From Chryseolinea soli (GTDB lineage Bacteria; Bacteroidota; Bacteroidia; Cytophagales; Cyclobacteriaceae): a stretch of DNA of 64,000 nucleotides. The notes below the pieces were generated by a model that was given only the letters and a program-made list of their open reading frames with translations, did no database searches and had not been told where the DNA came from. Made by a program: the position numbers and the translations under genes. Positions 36,781-45,514 of the stretch are shown one piece after another. The stretch is taken from the NCBI RefSeq assembly GCF_003589925.1, contig NZ_CP032382.1:2356001-2420000 (forward strand), read 5' to 3'. Every line of letters starts with the position of its first letter. The first letter of the stretch is position 1.

Positions 36781-37761
36781 TTACAATACGGTAATAGAAA
36801 TTTCTTTACCCTGCACGGTGTACCGGATGGGCGCAATGAACCCCAGCATTTCCAAAACTTTATCAATGGACTGACCTTTTCGGAAACTGAAATTATAGGA
36901 GGTTTGCTTGGCCTTCGGGTCGTTGATTGTAAAATGAACCTGGTACAATTCGGAAAGCTTTTGCGTGATATCGCCAAGTGTGACATTGGTAAGGGAGACC
37001 AATCCATAACGCCAGGCCGTATAGTGTTCCGTATCCACGGCTTTGACCGATAAATACTGACTGGTTTTGTCATACTCTCCCATTTGCCCAGGGGTCAGCA
37101 CGGCGAGGTTATTCCCCTGCTTATTTTGAATGACCACTTTTCCTTCCACGAGGGTGGTTTCAGTCTTTCTATCCGAAGCATAAGAACGCACGTTGAATGA
37201 AGTTCCCAATACGCGTACCTGCACGTTGTCCGTTTGTACTTTGAAAGGATGAAGTGAATCGTGCGCAACTTCGAAATACCCTTCTCCGGTGAATTGGACA
37301 ATTCTTTCAACGCTTGAAAATTTCTCAGGATAGGTTATGCTGCTGTTGCTGTTAAGCCATACCCTGCTGCCATCACTTAACGTGACAAACTTGCTGCTAT
37401 CGGTTTGAGCTATTGACACCGTAATTAACCCGGGAGCTGTGTACAGATGATGATAAGTTGTATAGAGAGCAGGCAATGCGAGCGCGAAAATGAATATGGC
37501 CGCATATCTGGCGAGCCGGAGATACACTTGTTTTCTTCTTCGCGATTCAGCAAGGTGGATGTTCCGGTGAAGATCTATCGTTGCCTTGTTCAGCTGGTCA
37601 CCCGTGCCGAAATGCTTTACGCGACGGTAATTCCATAAGGCCTTGTATTCAAAGAAGCGCTTTTTGTTTTCAGGTGACTGCTGCAGCCATTCGAGGAACA
37701 AAGTTTCCTCCTCCGGGGAGCATTCTCCCTGCAGGTACTTCATCATTATTTCTTCATCCAT
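36781..37761 (-). CDS. FecR-family anti-sigma / signal-transducing protein
   Basis: A 326-residue protein. The N-terminal cytoplasmic domain (MKYLQGECSPEEETLFLEWL) is the anti-sigma part. One membrane segment lies near 87-105 (YAAIFIFALALPALY). The periplasmic FecR domain shows VTLSDGSRVWLNSNSSITYPEKF, FTGEGYFEVAHD and VRVLGTSFNVRSY. The C-terminal DUF4974-type region (about 250-325, FSFRKGQSIDKVLEML) resembles the STN fold. It relays receptor status to the ECF sigma factor encoded 115 nt upstream. Confidence 0.93.
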   Translation of the reverse strand: MDEEIMMKYLQGECSPEEETLFLEWLQQSPENKKRFFEYKALWNYRRVKHFGTGDQLNKATIDLHRNIHLAESRRRKQVYLRLARYAAIFIFALALPALYTTYHHLYTAPGLITVSIAQTDSSKFVTLSDGSRVWLNSNSSITYPEKFSSVERIVQFTGEGYFEVAHDSLHPFKVQTDNVQVRVLGTSFNVRSYASDRKTETTLVEGKVVIQNKQGNNLAVLTPGQMGEYDKTSQYLSVKAVDTEHYTAWRYGLVSLTNVTLGDITQKLSELYQVHFTINDPKAKQTSYNFSFRKGQSIDKVLEMLGFIAPIRYTVQGKEISITVL

Positions 37762-37876
37762 TGTCGTCTTGGTTTCTTGCTATAATACCAGTAAGACAAA
37801 GCAGAAATCAAAAACTTCTATACGATTTGAAAAAAAATGATACTTTTTTTTAGAAAGGACTAAGGATGGGATTTGT

Positions 37877-38458
37877 TTAAATGAGGAAGGCAAGGAAAAA
37901 CAGTGTCAACTTCGCGTGCAAGAGTTGCCGGAGGACCTTTAAAGCATGATTTATGTGTTTTTCAACCGTACTTTCCGAGATCTCAAGCAATTGGCTGATC
38001 TCCTTGTTTGGCATGTCTTTTATGTAACTTAATGTAAACACTTCACGACACTTCTGGGGAAGGCTTTCAATGGCCCGGTCAATTTCATTTCGAAGATCAT
38101 CCATGTATAATTTACGAATGGTCTCGTTTTTATCGGGGTCAAAGAAACTCAACTGGTAAGCTCTAAGGTCATTTTCAATATGCCGGTGATTGATGGAAAG
38201 CATCTTTTGCCGATTGATATAATTTAAACACCGGGTATAGGTGGCTTTAAACAGATAGGCTTTTATAGAAGTATGTATGCTAATGTTCTCCTTATTTTCC
38301 CAAACATAAACAAACACTTCCTGGACAATATCTTCAGCGGCCTCTTCGTCTACAAAAAGACAGGCATAGGCGCTGAGATTTGGGTAGTGGTCTCTAAAAA
38401 GACAAGTGAATGCCGCTAAGTCAATTTTAAAGGGATGTATTTTATTGCCTTCTGACAT
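37877..38458 (-). CDS. ECF RNA polymerase sigma factor
   Basis: A 193-residue sigma-70 family protein of Bacteroidota ECF type. Region 2 is seen at VDEEAAEDIVQEVFVYVWENK and region 4 at SLPQKCREVFTLSYIKDMPNKEIS with the HTH LLEISESTVEKHINHALK. First gene of the sigma-FecR-receptor operon. Expected to drive the receptor genes when FecR is signalled. A hydrophobic C-terminal tail (LTLFFLAFLI) is slightly longer than usual. An approximately 115-bp gap before the FecR gene contains an A/T-rich stretch. Confidence 0.93.
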   Translation of the reverse strand: MSEGNKIHPFKIDLAAFTCLFRDHYPNLSAYACLFVDEEAAEDIVQEVFVYVWENKENISIHTSIKAYLFKATYTRCLNYINRQKMLSINHRHIENDLRAYQLSFFDPDKNETIRKLYMDDLRNEIDRAIESLPQKCREVFTLSYIKDMPNKEISQLLEISESTVEKHINHALKVLRQLLHAKLTLFFLAFLI

Positions 38459-38798
38459 TTTATGCGCTCAATTATTCAAGCTGCACAATAACGAATCAAT
38501 ATGCAACAACGCGTTCTTCAGCATGCAATAAGTTTTATTTTTTTTCCGCTCACTGAAAGCCCGTGATTCCTCAAGAGATCCAGGACTTACTAAAGGACCG
38601 ATTGATTATGTGTTCGAACAATGGGTAAAAGTCCCTGGTTGTGGTGATTGTATGCTCGCAAGCGCTTGACTATATTTATTGTATAGAGCCCATCTATTCT
38701 GCGCAGGCAGAGAGATGGGCTTTTGCATTCAAGAGTTTTCATTCTTGGTGCATGTGTGTGCTTGAATGTTGTCAGAAAAAAAATAACCCCTCAATACC
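38459..38798. other. Divergent intergenic region, sigma operon / tyrosinase gene
   Basis: About 340 bp without a gene. The right half contains the promoter and stem-loop at 38648-38721 serving the tyrosinase-VWA gene. The left half, ahead of the sigma gene, is A/T-rich with a long T run near 38531-38542; I see no confident promoter there. Confidence 0.45.
38648..38721 (+). promoter_or_regulatory. Promoter plus 5'-terminal stem-loop (family member b)
   Basis: TTG at 38648 and TATATTTAT at 38671 are 23 nt apart start to start. The hairpin begins 15-16 nt after the -7 box: arms AGCCCATCT (38687-38695) and AGATGGGCT (38713-38721), an inner TCTGC/GCAGA stem, then TTTTGC. The tyrosinase-VWA ATG is 77 nt further on. 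The outer arms and promoter spacing match the elements at 10199-10274 and 53615-53697. Confidence 0.65.
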
Positions 38799-41540
38799 AT
38801 GGCACTAGGAGATGGAATACGCAGAAGCATCCTGGATGTGGATGCCTCTGAAAGACTGTTGCTCAAGAATGCAATAGTAGAATTACACAACCGCCACTTT
38901 GCAGGTAGTCGTACAGATAGCCCCCCAGGTGGTGTCAGTCACTGGTTCAAACAAGATGAGATCCACGCGGCGACACATGTTCATGGCGGACCTGAGTTCC
39001 TTCCGTGGCACCGGGAGTTGGTGAACCGGTTCGAGATCATGTTGCGCCAAGTGGACTCGCGTTTGTCTTTGCATTATTGGGACTGGACCCGCGATGCATC
39101 GCCTTTGTTCACTTCAAACTTCATGGGCAGTGGTAGTGGCGATGCCGGTGATCCCTGGTTAGCCGCCGGAATTTATAATCCGACAGCCAGTCCCTACCGC
39201 AGTGATGACCCATTTGACACCCCAAACTATAATCCCTTCGATCCACCGCGAACCCTTTCGCGAAATTATCTCGGCGGGACATTCCCTGCCGATACCGACA
39301 CGGACGTTGTCATGGCAGGGAACTATCAGAATATGCGCGATCTTTTGGAAACTGCGCATAATAGCGCGCACGGGCTCATAGGTGGAACATTGGATAATGC
39401 CCATATTTCATTTCGTGATCCGTTCGTATTTCTGCTGCACTCAAATGTTGACCGCCTCTTTGCGCGATGGCAAACCGATCCGGCCCACACCGACCGTCTT
39501 GATCCGAACCTGGTGTACGGTTCAGAGTCTGCGGCTATGAATATTTTGGTGGAGCCGTGGTCAACCGGTCATGGATCTTTTCATGACATACGTCCATGGA
39601 CAGCCCCGGAGAGCATGGGTGAGCCACACGACTACAAACATCTTTCGGTGGTCACACCGCCGTGTTATGATACCAACTTCACCAATGTCGTGCGGGCCAT
39701 TGTTCTCACCAGCGGGTCGCCGCCGATCATTCAATTCAATGATGTACCCGAGACCGAGTCCGCGATGCGGGCGGCGACCTTCCGTGTCTATGGTTGTGGG
39801 ACGGCGACGTTTCGCGTTAAGGCCACCACCCCGGTGACACCGCCGTTTTCCATTCTTCAGCCCGCCACCGGGATATTGGAAATGGATCATGAGTCCGTTC
39901 CTTATCGCGACGGTAGGATCTGGTTTCTTTTTACAGCAGGAGCCATGGCACCCGTAGCGGACGAGAACATCACCATTGAATGTGTGGAGAGCGGACAGGA
40001 ATTTAATTTTATCCTTCGCGCCAACATCATTGAAAAGCCGACTGTGGCCGTTGCGTTGGCGATGGATCAGTCGGGCAGCATGAATGATCCGGCTGGAACG
40101 TCGGGCATTTCGCGTCTCAATGTTTTAAAGGATGCCGCCTTGAAATTTGTGGAACTCATCGGGCTTGGCCATGGCATCGCCATCATTCGATTTGATCACG
40201 ATGCCTATCCACCGAACGATGCCACATGGCCGGGTCTTCCGATAACGAAGATCAATGATGATACGATGTTTGATCCCGGTCGCATATTAGCACGAAATGC
40301 GGTTACCGCGCATGCCACGAATATCGATGGCTGGACCTCTGTGGGTGACGGGCTGGTAGAGGCAAGGAATCTGCTGATCGGCATTCCGCCGGCTGACTAC
40401 GACTTTAAGACCCTCATCGTTCTCACGGATGGTCTTGAGAACCGTGAGCAGTGGCTTGCGGATGTGGGTGGTTCGATCGACAGCCGCACCTTTGCCATTG
40501 GCCTTGGCAATGAAACCCAGGTGAACACGCTGGCGCTTCAGACGATCGCCAACGGTACGGGTGGATACCTGTTGCTTACCGGTTTGCTCTCTTCCAGCAT
40601 CGATGATTATTTCCGGTTAAGCAAATACTTCATCCAGATCATGGCGGGAGTAACCAATAATAATATCATTCTGGATCCTAACGGGTACATTTCTCCCGGT
40701 ACTACGATACGGATTCCATTTTATGTTTCGGATACCGATATCGATGCTACCACGATTTTGATGACTGATTATAATGTTGTTGATCTTATGGTGGAAACAC
40801 CTTCGGGAGATGTCATTGATGCGGGTAATGCAGCCGGTTTAGGAATCACCTATAACGTCGGGGCCAGGACGCGGTCTTACAAATTCACGCTGCCGGTTGC
40901 TTTTGCAACCAATAATCACGCGGGACAATGGTATATCGTCCTTCGCGTGAACAAAGTCGAGTGGGATCGATACAAGCCTAATACTAATGCGACCACGGGC
41001 GGTCAGGGGCCTGGAGCTGCGGGCGCGCGATACAGCGTAGTCGTTCACACGTTCAGCAATTTGAGGATGAAGCCACGCATTGACCAGAGCAGTCTTGAGC
41101 CGGGTGCCTCGGTGAGCTTACGTGCAAACCTTACGGAATATGGTATTCCCGTCGAGGGGAGGGCCAGGGTGCAAGTGGAAGTAAAACGTCCTGACAATAG
41201 TGTCGTTCCTTATGCGCTTGCGGAAGGTCCGGAAGGTAATTTTGAGAACACCTTCCAGGCGAACATGACCGGCATCTATAATTGCCGTTTCATGGCGAGC
41301 GGAACAACGTTGCGTGGCAAACCCTTCACCCGCGAGCAAACCCTCACGGCAGCCGTATGGAATGGAGGTGATAGACCTACGACACCCACAGGCAACGAAA
41401 ATGAAGGAGGAAGACCTGGCAATACAGGACCGGGTAGAGGCGATGACAAGAAGGATTGCTGCAAGACACAGGTGCGGCTAATGTACTTCTCGCTATTCCT
41501 GTTGCTTTTGATTGCTATTATACTTTGGATAAAACTTTGA
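38799..41540 (+). CDS. Tyrosinase-VWA fusion with C-terminal membrane anchor
   Basis: A 913-residue protein. Residues 1-230 form a tyrosinase-type di-copper domain: CuA in HVHGGPEFLPWHRELVNRFE (H60/H62/H71 region) and CuB in HNSAHG with HSNVDRLFARW. A beta-rich part follows to about 415. A von Willebrand A domain comes next, with MIDAS motif DQSGSM near 428 and LIVLTDG near 545. Then beta-sandwich domains (about 640-865), a Gly/Asn-rich linker with a CC pair and one C-terminal hydrophobic helix (about 890-912). There is no signal peptide, so export, if any, is unconventional. The family oxidises phenols; the VWA part should bind metal and protein partners. Substrate unknown. Confidence 0.87.
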   Translation: MALGDGIRRSILDVDASERLLLKNAIVELHNRHFAGSRTDSPPGGVSHWFKQDEIHAATHVHGGPEFLPWHRELVNRFEIMLRQVDSRLSLHYWDWTRDASPLFTSNFMGSGSGDAGDPWLAAGIYNPTASPYRSDDPFDTPNYNPFDPPRTLSRNYLGGTFPADTDTDVVMAGNYQNMRDLLETAHNSAHGLIGGTLDNAHISFRDPFVFLLHSNVDRLFARWQTDPAHTDRLDPNLVYGSESAAMNILVEPWSTGHGSFHDIRPWTAPESMGEPHDYKHLSVVTPPCYDTNFTNVVRAIVLTSGSPPIIQFNDVPETESAMRAATFRVYGCGTATFRVKATTPVTPPFSILQPATGILEMDHESVPYRDGRIWFLFTAGAMAPVADENITIECVESGQEFNFILRANIIEKPTVAVALAMDQSGSMNDPAGTSGISRLNVLKDAALKFVELIGLGHGIAIIRFDHDAYPPNDATWPGLPITKINDDTMFDPGRILARNAVTAHATNIDGWTSVGDGLVEARNLLIGIPPADYDFKTLIVLTDGLENREQWLADVGGSIDSRTFAIGLGNETQVNTLALQTIANGTGGYLLLTGLLSSSIDDYFRLSKYFIQIMAGVTNNNIILDPNGYISPGTTIRIPFYVSDTDIDATTILMTDYNVVDLMVETPSGDVIDAGNAAGLGITYNVGARTRSYKFTLPVAFATNNHAGQWYIVLRVNKVEWDRYKPNTNATTGGQGPGAAGARYSVVVHTFSNLRMKPRIDQSSLEPGASVSLRANLTEYGIPVEGRARVQVEVKRPDNSVVPYALAEGPEGNFENTFQANMTGIYNCRFMASGTTLRGKPFTREQTLTAAVWNGGDRPTTPTGNENEGGRPGNTGPGRGDDKKDCCKTQVRLMYFSLFLLLLIAIILWIKL

Positions 41541-41677
41541 TATCGCAAGAGTGTATGTGGTTTCACATAGCCTGTAGCGACTAGGTTGGGATGTGACCGG
41601 GGCACGATTTGTGTTCCGGTTGCTACTAATTCGCGGTGAATATTCCAGACAGGTCCTGGCGTTGTGATTATAATGAT

Positions 41678-42745
41678 CTAGTGTCCACTTGTTTTTAACA
41701 CTACTCCATACTTCTTATCGCTAATATTAAATTCCTTTTTAAGGTCTTTCTTATATATCACCCTTATGTCTAGCAAATTATTTTTGTCAATCTTATAGAG
41801 TTCCGCTTCTATATTTTCTGTCAGAATTTTGCCGTTGAGAATGTAAGCTATGTCGGCATCATTATCCTTCGATTTAATGACTTTTGAATACTCTGCAGAT
41901 TTTGAACCAAACAACTTACTGTATTTTTCTCTCGCAGCTTCCTTCGTCGTGAGATAGACTGCCCCATTCTTTCTTCCTTCTTCGCCAACCAATTTGACGG
42001 CGTCGTCACCCTTGTACACCGTAATGAAGGCAAATTCATTTGGCTGATAGGTCGATTCTAAATATCGCTGGTTTACGCGTATGCTATCAACAAAAAGCAC
42101 GGGTTCGTTTGGATTGAACAGTTCAATTTTAGCATTGCTTTTATGGAGTACCTTATAGCACGAAAATACAAGGTCGATGGCATCGACGGGCTTGTCGAGA
42201 TAAAACGCCTCATTAATCGGGAATTGAGGTTTTATATTCTTGTCGATCTTTACATAGAATGAAATGGTGTCATTGGAAAAATTCCAGTAATCAGAGCATC
42301 CTCTCGATCCCCATTTATCTATAAATTTTGGATAAATTTTGAAAACATCTTTAAGCGTCAGATTACTCATGTCGACGTATGCCCCATTGGGTAAGCTTCC
42401 TTTAAAATCTTTCGTTAGCCGGATCTTGCTTACATAGTCACTGGTTTGCTCGGTTTGAAAGATCAGTCCGGAATATTTTTTAGAGGCGTATCCCTTCCCA
42501 CTCTCATATCGTGAATCTTGCCCGTAACAGTTTTTGGGAGAGTCCATTTCTTCCACTTCAACTTGCGAAAAATCGGAAGATAATGTCCGCAACTCATGTA
42601 ACGTGGTTTTGCACAGGCAAAAATCTGAAATAGTTATTGCTTTATAATTAATCACATCCGACTTGCTGTTATCTGTTATCTGCGAATGGGATGGAATCAC
42701 CATGAATGTCATGAAGATGATCAGAGGAACGTAAGTCGCTTTCAT
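41678..42745 (-). CDS. Secreted protein with TonB-plug-like C-terminal segment
   Basis: A 355-residue protein with a signal peptide (MKATYVPLIIFMTFMVIPSHS). The N-terminal part has Cys residues (FCLC, NCYG, GCSD, SCYK) and no family I recognise. From about residue 208 the order EPVLFVDSIRV, FAFITVYKGDDAVKLVGEEG and KNGAVYLTTKE copies the plug motif of SusC-like receptors (VxVDGxxx, ESIxVLKDxxAxxxYGxxGxNGVIxITTK). No barrel follows. It may dock with a receptor or be derived from one (inference). Confidence 0.65.
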   Translation of the reverse strand: MKATYVPLIIFMTFMVIPSHSQITDNSKSDVINYKAITISDFCLCKTTLHELRTLSSDFSQVEVEEMDSPKNCYGQDSRYESGKGYASKKYSGLIFQTEQTSDYVSKIRLTKDFKGSLPNGAYVDMSNLTLKDVFKIYPKFIDKWGSRGCSDYWNFSNDTISFYVKIDKNIKPQFPINEAFYLDKPVDAIDLVFSCYKVLHKSNAKIELFNPNEPVLFVDSIRVNQRYLESTYQPNEFAFITVYKGDDAVKLVGEEGRKNGAVYLTTKEAAREKYSKLFGSKSAEYSKVIKSKDNDADIAYILNGKILTENIEAELYKIDKNNLLDIRVIYKKDLKKEFNISDKKYGVVLKTSGH

Positions 42746-42820
42746 TTTTATTATAAGTTTTTAAAGCCGCGCCATTGGTTAATAAAACGATCGGCGTAAA
42801 TAAAAGCAAAATTCAATACT

Positions 42821-43165
42821 TTAACGAACCGCCTCCACCTTTTCAAACCGGTTGTCAAACCCAAGCAGGTTACTGATCCCTTTTACACAAGGCTGGTTTT
42901 CATCACTCCAAACGAATGCAAAACCCCACGAATCTTTTGAAAACACAAAATTTCCGAGGTCTGAATTCACGACAAACTGTATCTCATCATTCATCCAAAG
43001 ATCTACGGTGCTTTCAAGTTTTGGATGGAAGTTTTTAATGGCATCCAAAAAGTCAGACAGAAATTCTTCCCTTTCTGCACCGGTAATAAATTCGATCAGC
43101 ATTTTATCCGAGCCATAGGCCGGCCGAAAAGAAAACTTATACCGGGTGTCGTTCGGTAAAGGCAT
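42821..43165 (-). CDS. Small conserved-looking cytosolic protein, unknown function
   Basis: A 114-residue acidic protein without signal or membrane segment. It has a regular alpha-beta pattern (KMLIEFITGAEREEFLSDFLDAI, then IQFVVNSDLGNFVFSKDSWGFAFVWSDE). I do not recognise the family; the form resembles small immunity or SMI1-like proteins but no motif confirms this. It sits 75 nt upstream of the plug-like secreted protein on the same strand and divergent from the SDR gene. Confidence 0.55.
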   Translation of the reverse strand: MPLPNDTRYKFSFRPAYGSDKMLIEFITGAEREEFLSDFLDAIKNFHPKLESTVDLWMNDEIQFVVNSDLGNFVFSKDSWGFAFVWSDENQPCVKGISNLLGFDNRFEKVEAVR

Positions 43166-43263
43166 AGTGTCATTTAGTATAATGATGTTGCAGCGCGATG
43201 GCGCTACGGGAAAGATAACAGATTTGAACCGCCTTTTTTATCCCTCGCAAATACTAAACCCCG

Positions 43264-43289
43264 TTTTGGCAAAACCAAAAGTAGATTTG
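43264..43289 (+). promoter_or_regulatory. Palindrome overlapping a -7 box ahead of the SDR-AraC pair
   Basis: TTTTGG / CCAAAA arms (43264-43269, 43275-43280) with a 5-nt spacer are followed after one base by TAGATTTG (43282-43289), a perfect TAnnTTTG -7 box. The ATG at 43337 is about 48 nt further on. The dyad occupies the spacer of the promoter, where a bound regulator would block or remodel polymerase. The AraC protein encoded downstream is an obvious candidate. Confidence 0.45.
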
Positions 43290-43336
43290 GATAAATCGCT
43301 TTGCCGGGCACGAGCGAATTTTGTTTCAACAAAAAA

Positions 43337-44239
43337 ATGAAACATATGAAAGTATTTGTCACAGGAGCCACAGGCTTCATTGGTACCGCGCTCGTCCAGG
43401 AATTGACCAAAGCCGGTCACCGGGTTTTAGGGCTTGCCCGCTCTGCTGCTTCGATTGAAAAACTTAGAGCCGCCGGCGCCGAAGTTCAACAGGGCGACCT
43501 GGAAGACCTGGATAGTTTACGCGCGGGAGCGGCGGCGGCCGACGGGGTGATCCATGCCGGGTTTGTACACGACTTTTCCCGCTTCGCAGAAGTATGCCAG
43601 ATCGATAAAGTGGCGATAGAAACTCTGGGCGCAACACTAGCCGGCTCCAATCGCCCGTTTATCGTTACGTCGGGAACGGCACTCGTCAACCAGGGTGTTC
43701 TGGCCACCGAAGAGATGACCAGCGAGCATGATCTCACCCGGATTCCGCGTGTCTCAGAATCTTCGTTGGATCCTTTTACATCGAGAGGCGTGCGCACAGC
43801 CATTATTCGATTAGCGCCATCTGTTCACGGCGAAGGTGATCACCACGGTTTCATACCGACACTGATCAACATTGCCCGGCAAAAAGGTGTTGTCGCTTAT
43901 ATTGGTGAGGGTCTCAATCGCTGGAACGCGGTGCACCGGCTGGACGCTGTGCACTTGTATCGATTGGCTTTGGAGAAGGGTGAAGCCGGAATGAAATATC
44001 ACGCCGTGGGCGATGAAGGCATCACACTCAAAACCATCTCTGAAATGATCGGCCAGCAATTGAACCTTCCCGTGATCTCCATTGCCCCGGAGGAAGCGCC
44101 CGCGCATTTCGGCTGGTTTGCCATGATGGCCTCGCTGGATTGTCCTGCCTCCAGCCAGCTCACACAAAGACGTCTGGATTGGAAACCGGTGCACCCCACT
44201 TTGCCGACGGACCTTGCCAACGGTATCTACTTTAAATGA
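43337..44239 (+). CDS. NAD(P)-dependent epimerase/dehydratase-like SDR
   Basis: A 300-residue extended/atypical SDR. The nucleotide-binding motif TGATGFIG is at the N-terminus. The family's usual YxxxK is not present in standard form; VTSGTALVNQG holds the Ser region. Similar proteins are annotated as NAD(P)H-dependent oxidoreductases or epimerases of unknown substrate. ATGs at 43337 and 43346 are both possible (MKHMKVF); the longer upstream frame starts with TTG and is rejected. It lies 21 nt before an AraC regulator gene, probably in one transcript. Confidence 0.85.
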   Translation: MKHMKVFVTGATGFIGTALVQELTKAGHRVLGLARSAASIEKLRAAGAEVQQGDLEDLDSLRAGAAAADGVIHAGFVHDFSRFAEVCQIDKVAIETLGATLAGSNRPFIVTSGTALVNQGVLATEEMTSEHDLTRIPRVSESSLDPFTSRGVRTAIIRLAPSVHGEGDHHGFIPTLINIARQKGVVAYIGEGLNRWNAVHRLDAVHLYRLALEKGEAGMKYHAVGDEGITLKTISEMIGQQLNLPVISIAPEEAPAHFGWFAMMASLDCPASSQLTQRRLDWKPVHPTLPTDLANGIYFK

Positions 44240-44260
44240 TTACGCTTATCTTGTAGTGCC

Positions 44261-45175
44261 ATGTCAAAACAACTGATCCGTTTCAAAACCATCAGCGAAT
44301 TTCACCGGATCGCGAATCTGCCCAAGCCGCAGCATCCGCTCATCACGTTGGTAGATTTGAAGATGATGGGGCGGCCGCCGGAAGGGACCTATAGCAGGGT
44401 TTACGATTTTTATTCCATCTCCCTCAAAAAGAACTTTCATCTCCCGATGCTGTACGGACAGCAACCCCATGACTTTGATGAAGGCGTGCTCCACTTCATG
44501 GCGCCGGGACAGGTGATCACCGTGACGATCAACAAAGACCAGGTACACGATCCTTCCGGATGGATGATCTTATTCCATCCGGATCTATTGTGGAATACGC
44601 CACTCGCCAAAACGATCAAACAATATGAATATTTCGGCTACGCCGCCAACGAAGCCCTGCACCTTTCCGACAGGGAGGAGGCAATGATCAGCGGCATTGC
44701 AAAAAATATAGAACATGAATACCAGGCCAATATCGACAAGTTCAGCCTGCCCGTGATCGTTGCCCAACTCGAGCTGCTCTTCACTTATGCCGACCGGTTC
44801 TATCAACGCCAGTTCATCACCCGCAAGGTGGCCAGCCATGAAATACTCACTAGAATGGAAACTTTGGTCGACGACTATTTTGCCAGCGGCATGTTGATCA
44901 AAGAAGGTCTGCCCACAGTTGCATACATTGCCGATGCCCTGCACGTATCGCCCAACTACTTAAGTGGCCTGCTCAAAAATCTCACCGGCCAAAGCACCCA
45001 GCAACACTTGCACGACAAGCTGATCGAGCTGGCCAAAGAAAAGTTATCGACCACCACATTGTCGGTTAGTGAAATTGCCTATGAATTGGGGTTCGAGCAC
45101 CTGGCGTCGTTCAGTAAATTATTCAAGACGAAGACGAACCTATCGCCTTTAGAGTTCAGGCAGTCGTTCAATTGA
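44261..45175 (+). CDS. AraC-family transcriptional regulator
   Basis: A 304-residue regulator. The N-terminal half is a cupin-like sensing domain (KKNFHLPMLYGQQ, GVLHFMAPGQVITV, GWMILFHPDLLW). The C-terminal 100 residues hold two helix-turn-helix units: VAYIADALHVSPNYLSGLLK and LSVSEIAYELGFEHLASFSKLFK with TNLSPLEFR. This architecture is common beside SDR or oxidoreductase genes that it controls. The palindrome at 43264-43280 upstream of the SDR gene is a candidate operator. Confidence 0.93.
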   Translation: MSKQLIRFKTISEFHRIANLPKPQHPLITLVDLKMMGRPPEGTYSRVYDFYSISLKKNFHLPMLYGQQPHDFDEGVLHFMAPGQVITVTINKDQVHDPSGWMILFHPDLLWNTPLAKTIKQYEYFGYAANEALHLSDREEAMISGIAKNIEHEYQANIDKFSLPVIVAQLELLFTYADRFYQRQFITRKVASHEILTRMETLVDDYFASGMLIKEGLPTVAYIADALHVSPNYLSGLLKNLTGQSTQQHLHDKLIELAKEKLSTTTLSVSEIAYELGFEHLASFSKLFKTKTNLSPLEFRQSFN

Positions 45176-45514
45176 TCTAATATAAAATCCACTATAGGTT
45201 TCCTCTTGTGTAGGTATAATCCCGTAGACGAAGAATGGAAAAATTGATCGCACGGGTGTTCGCGCTTTGCCCGTAATTCTCTTTTTGGGCTGAAGATTTC
45301 TCGTTTTAAGAAAAATGATGCACCGATAGCTTGCAGCGCGTGGTGTGTCCGTTGTGACAATCATTTTAAATGGACAAAATATTACATCGGCGCGATTTTT
45401 CGAGGCCCGATAGTACCACACATAAAATCTAGTTTTAAATTTCCGTGTTATTTCGGTCGTTAGCTCCATTTGCTGAAAGACTTAAGTTACCCAAATGATA
45501 ATCACCGTAGGTCT
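45176..45514. other. Intergenic region before the giant T9SS gene
   Basis: About 339 bp with no coding character. It is A/T-rich and should contain the promoter for the giant gene. Candidate boxes are weak and I would not call one. No hairpin or repeat was noticed. Confidence 0.4.
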
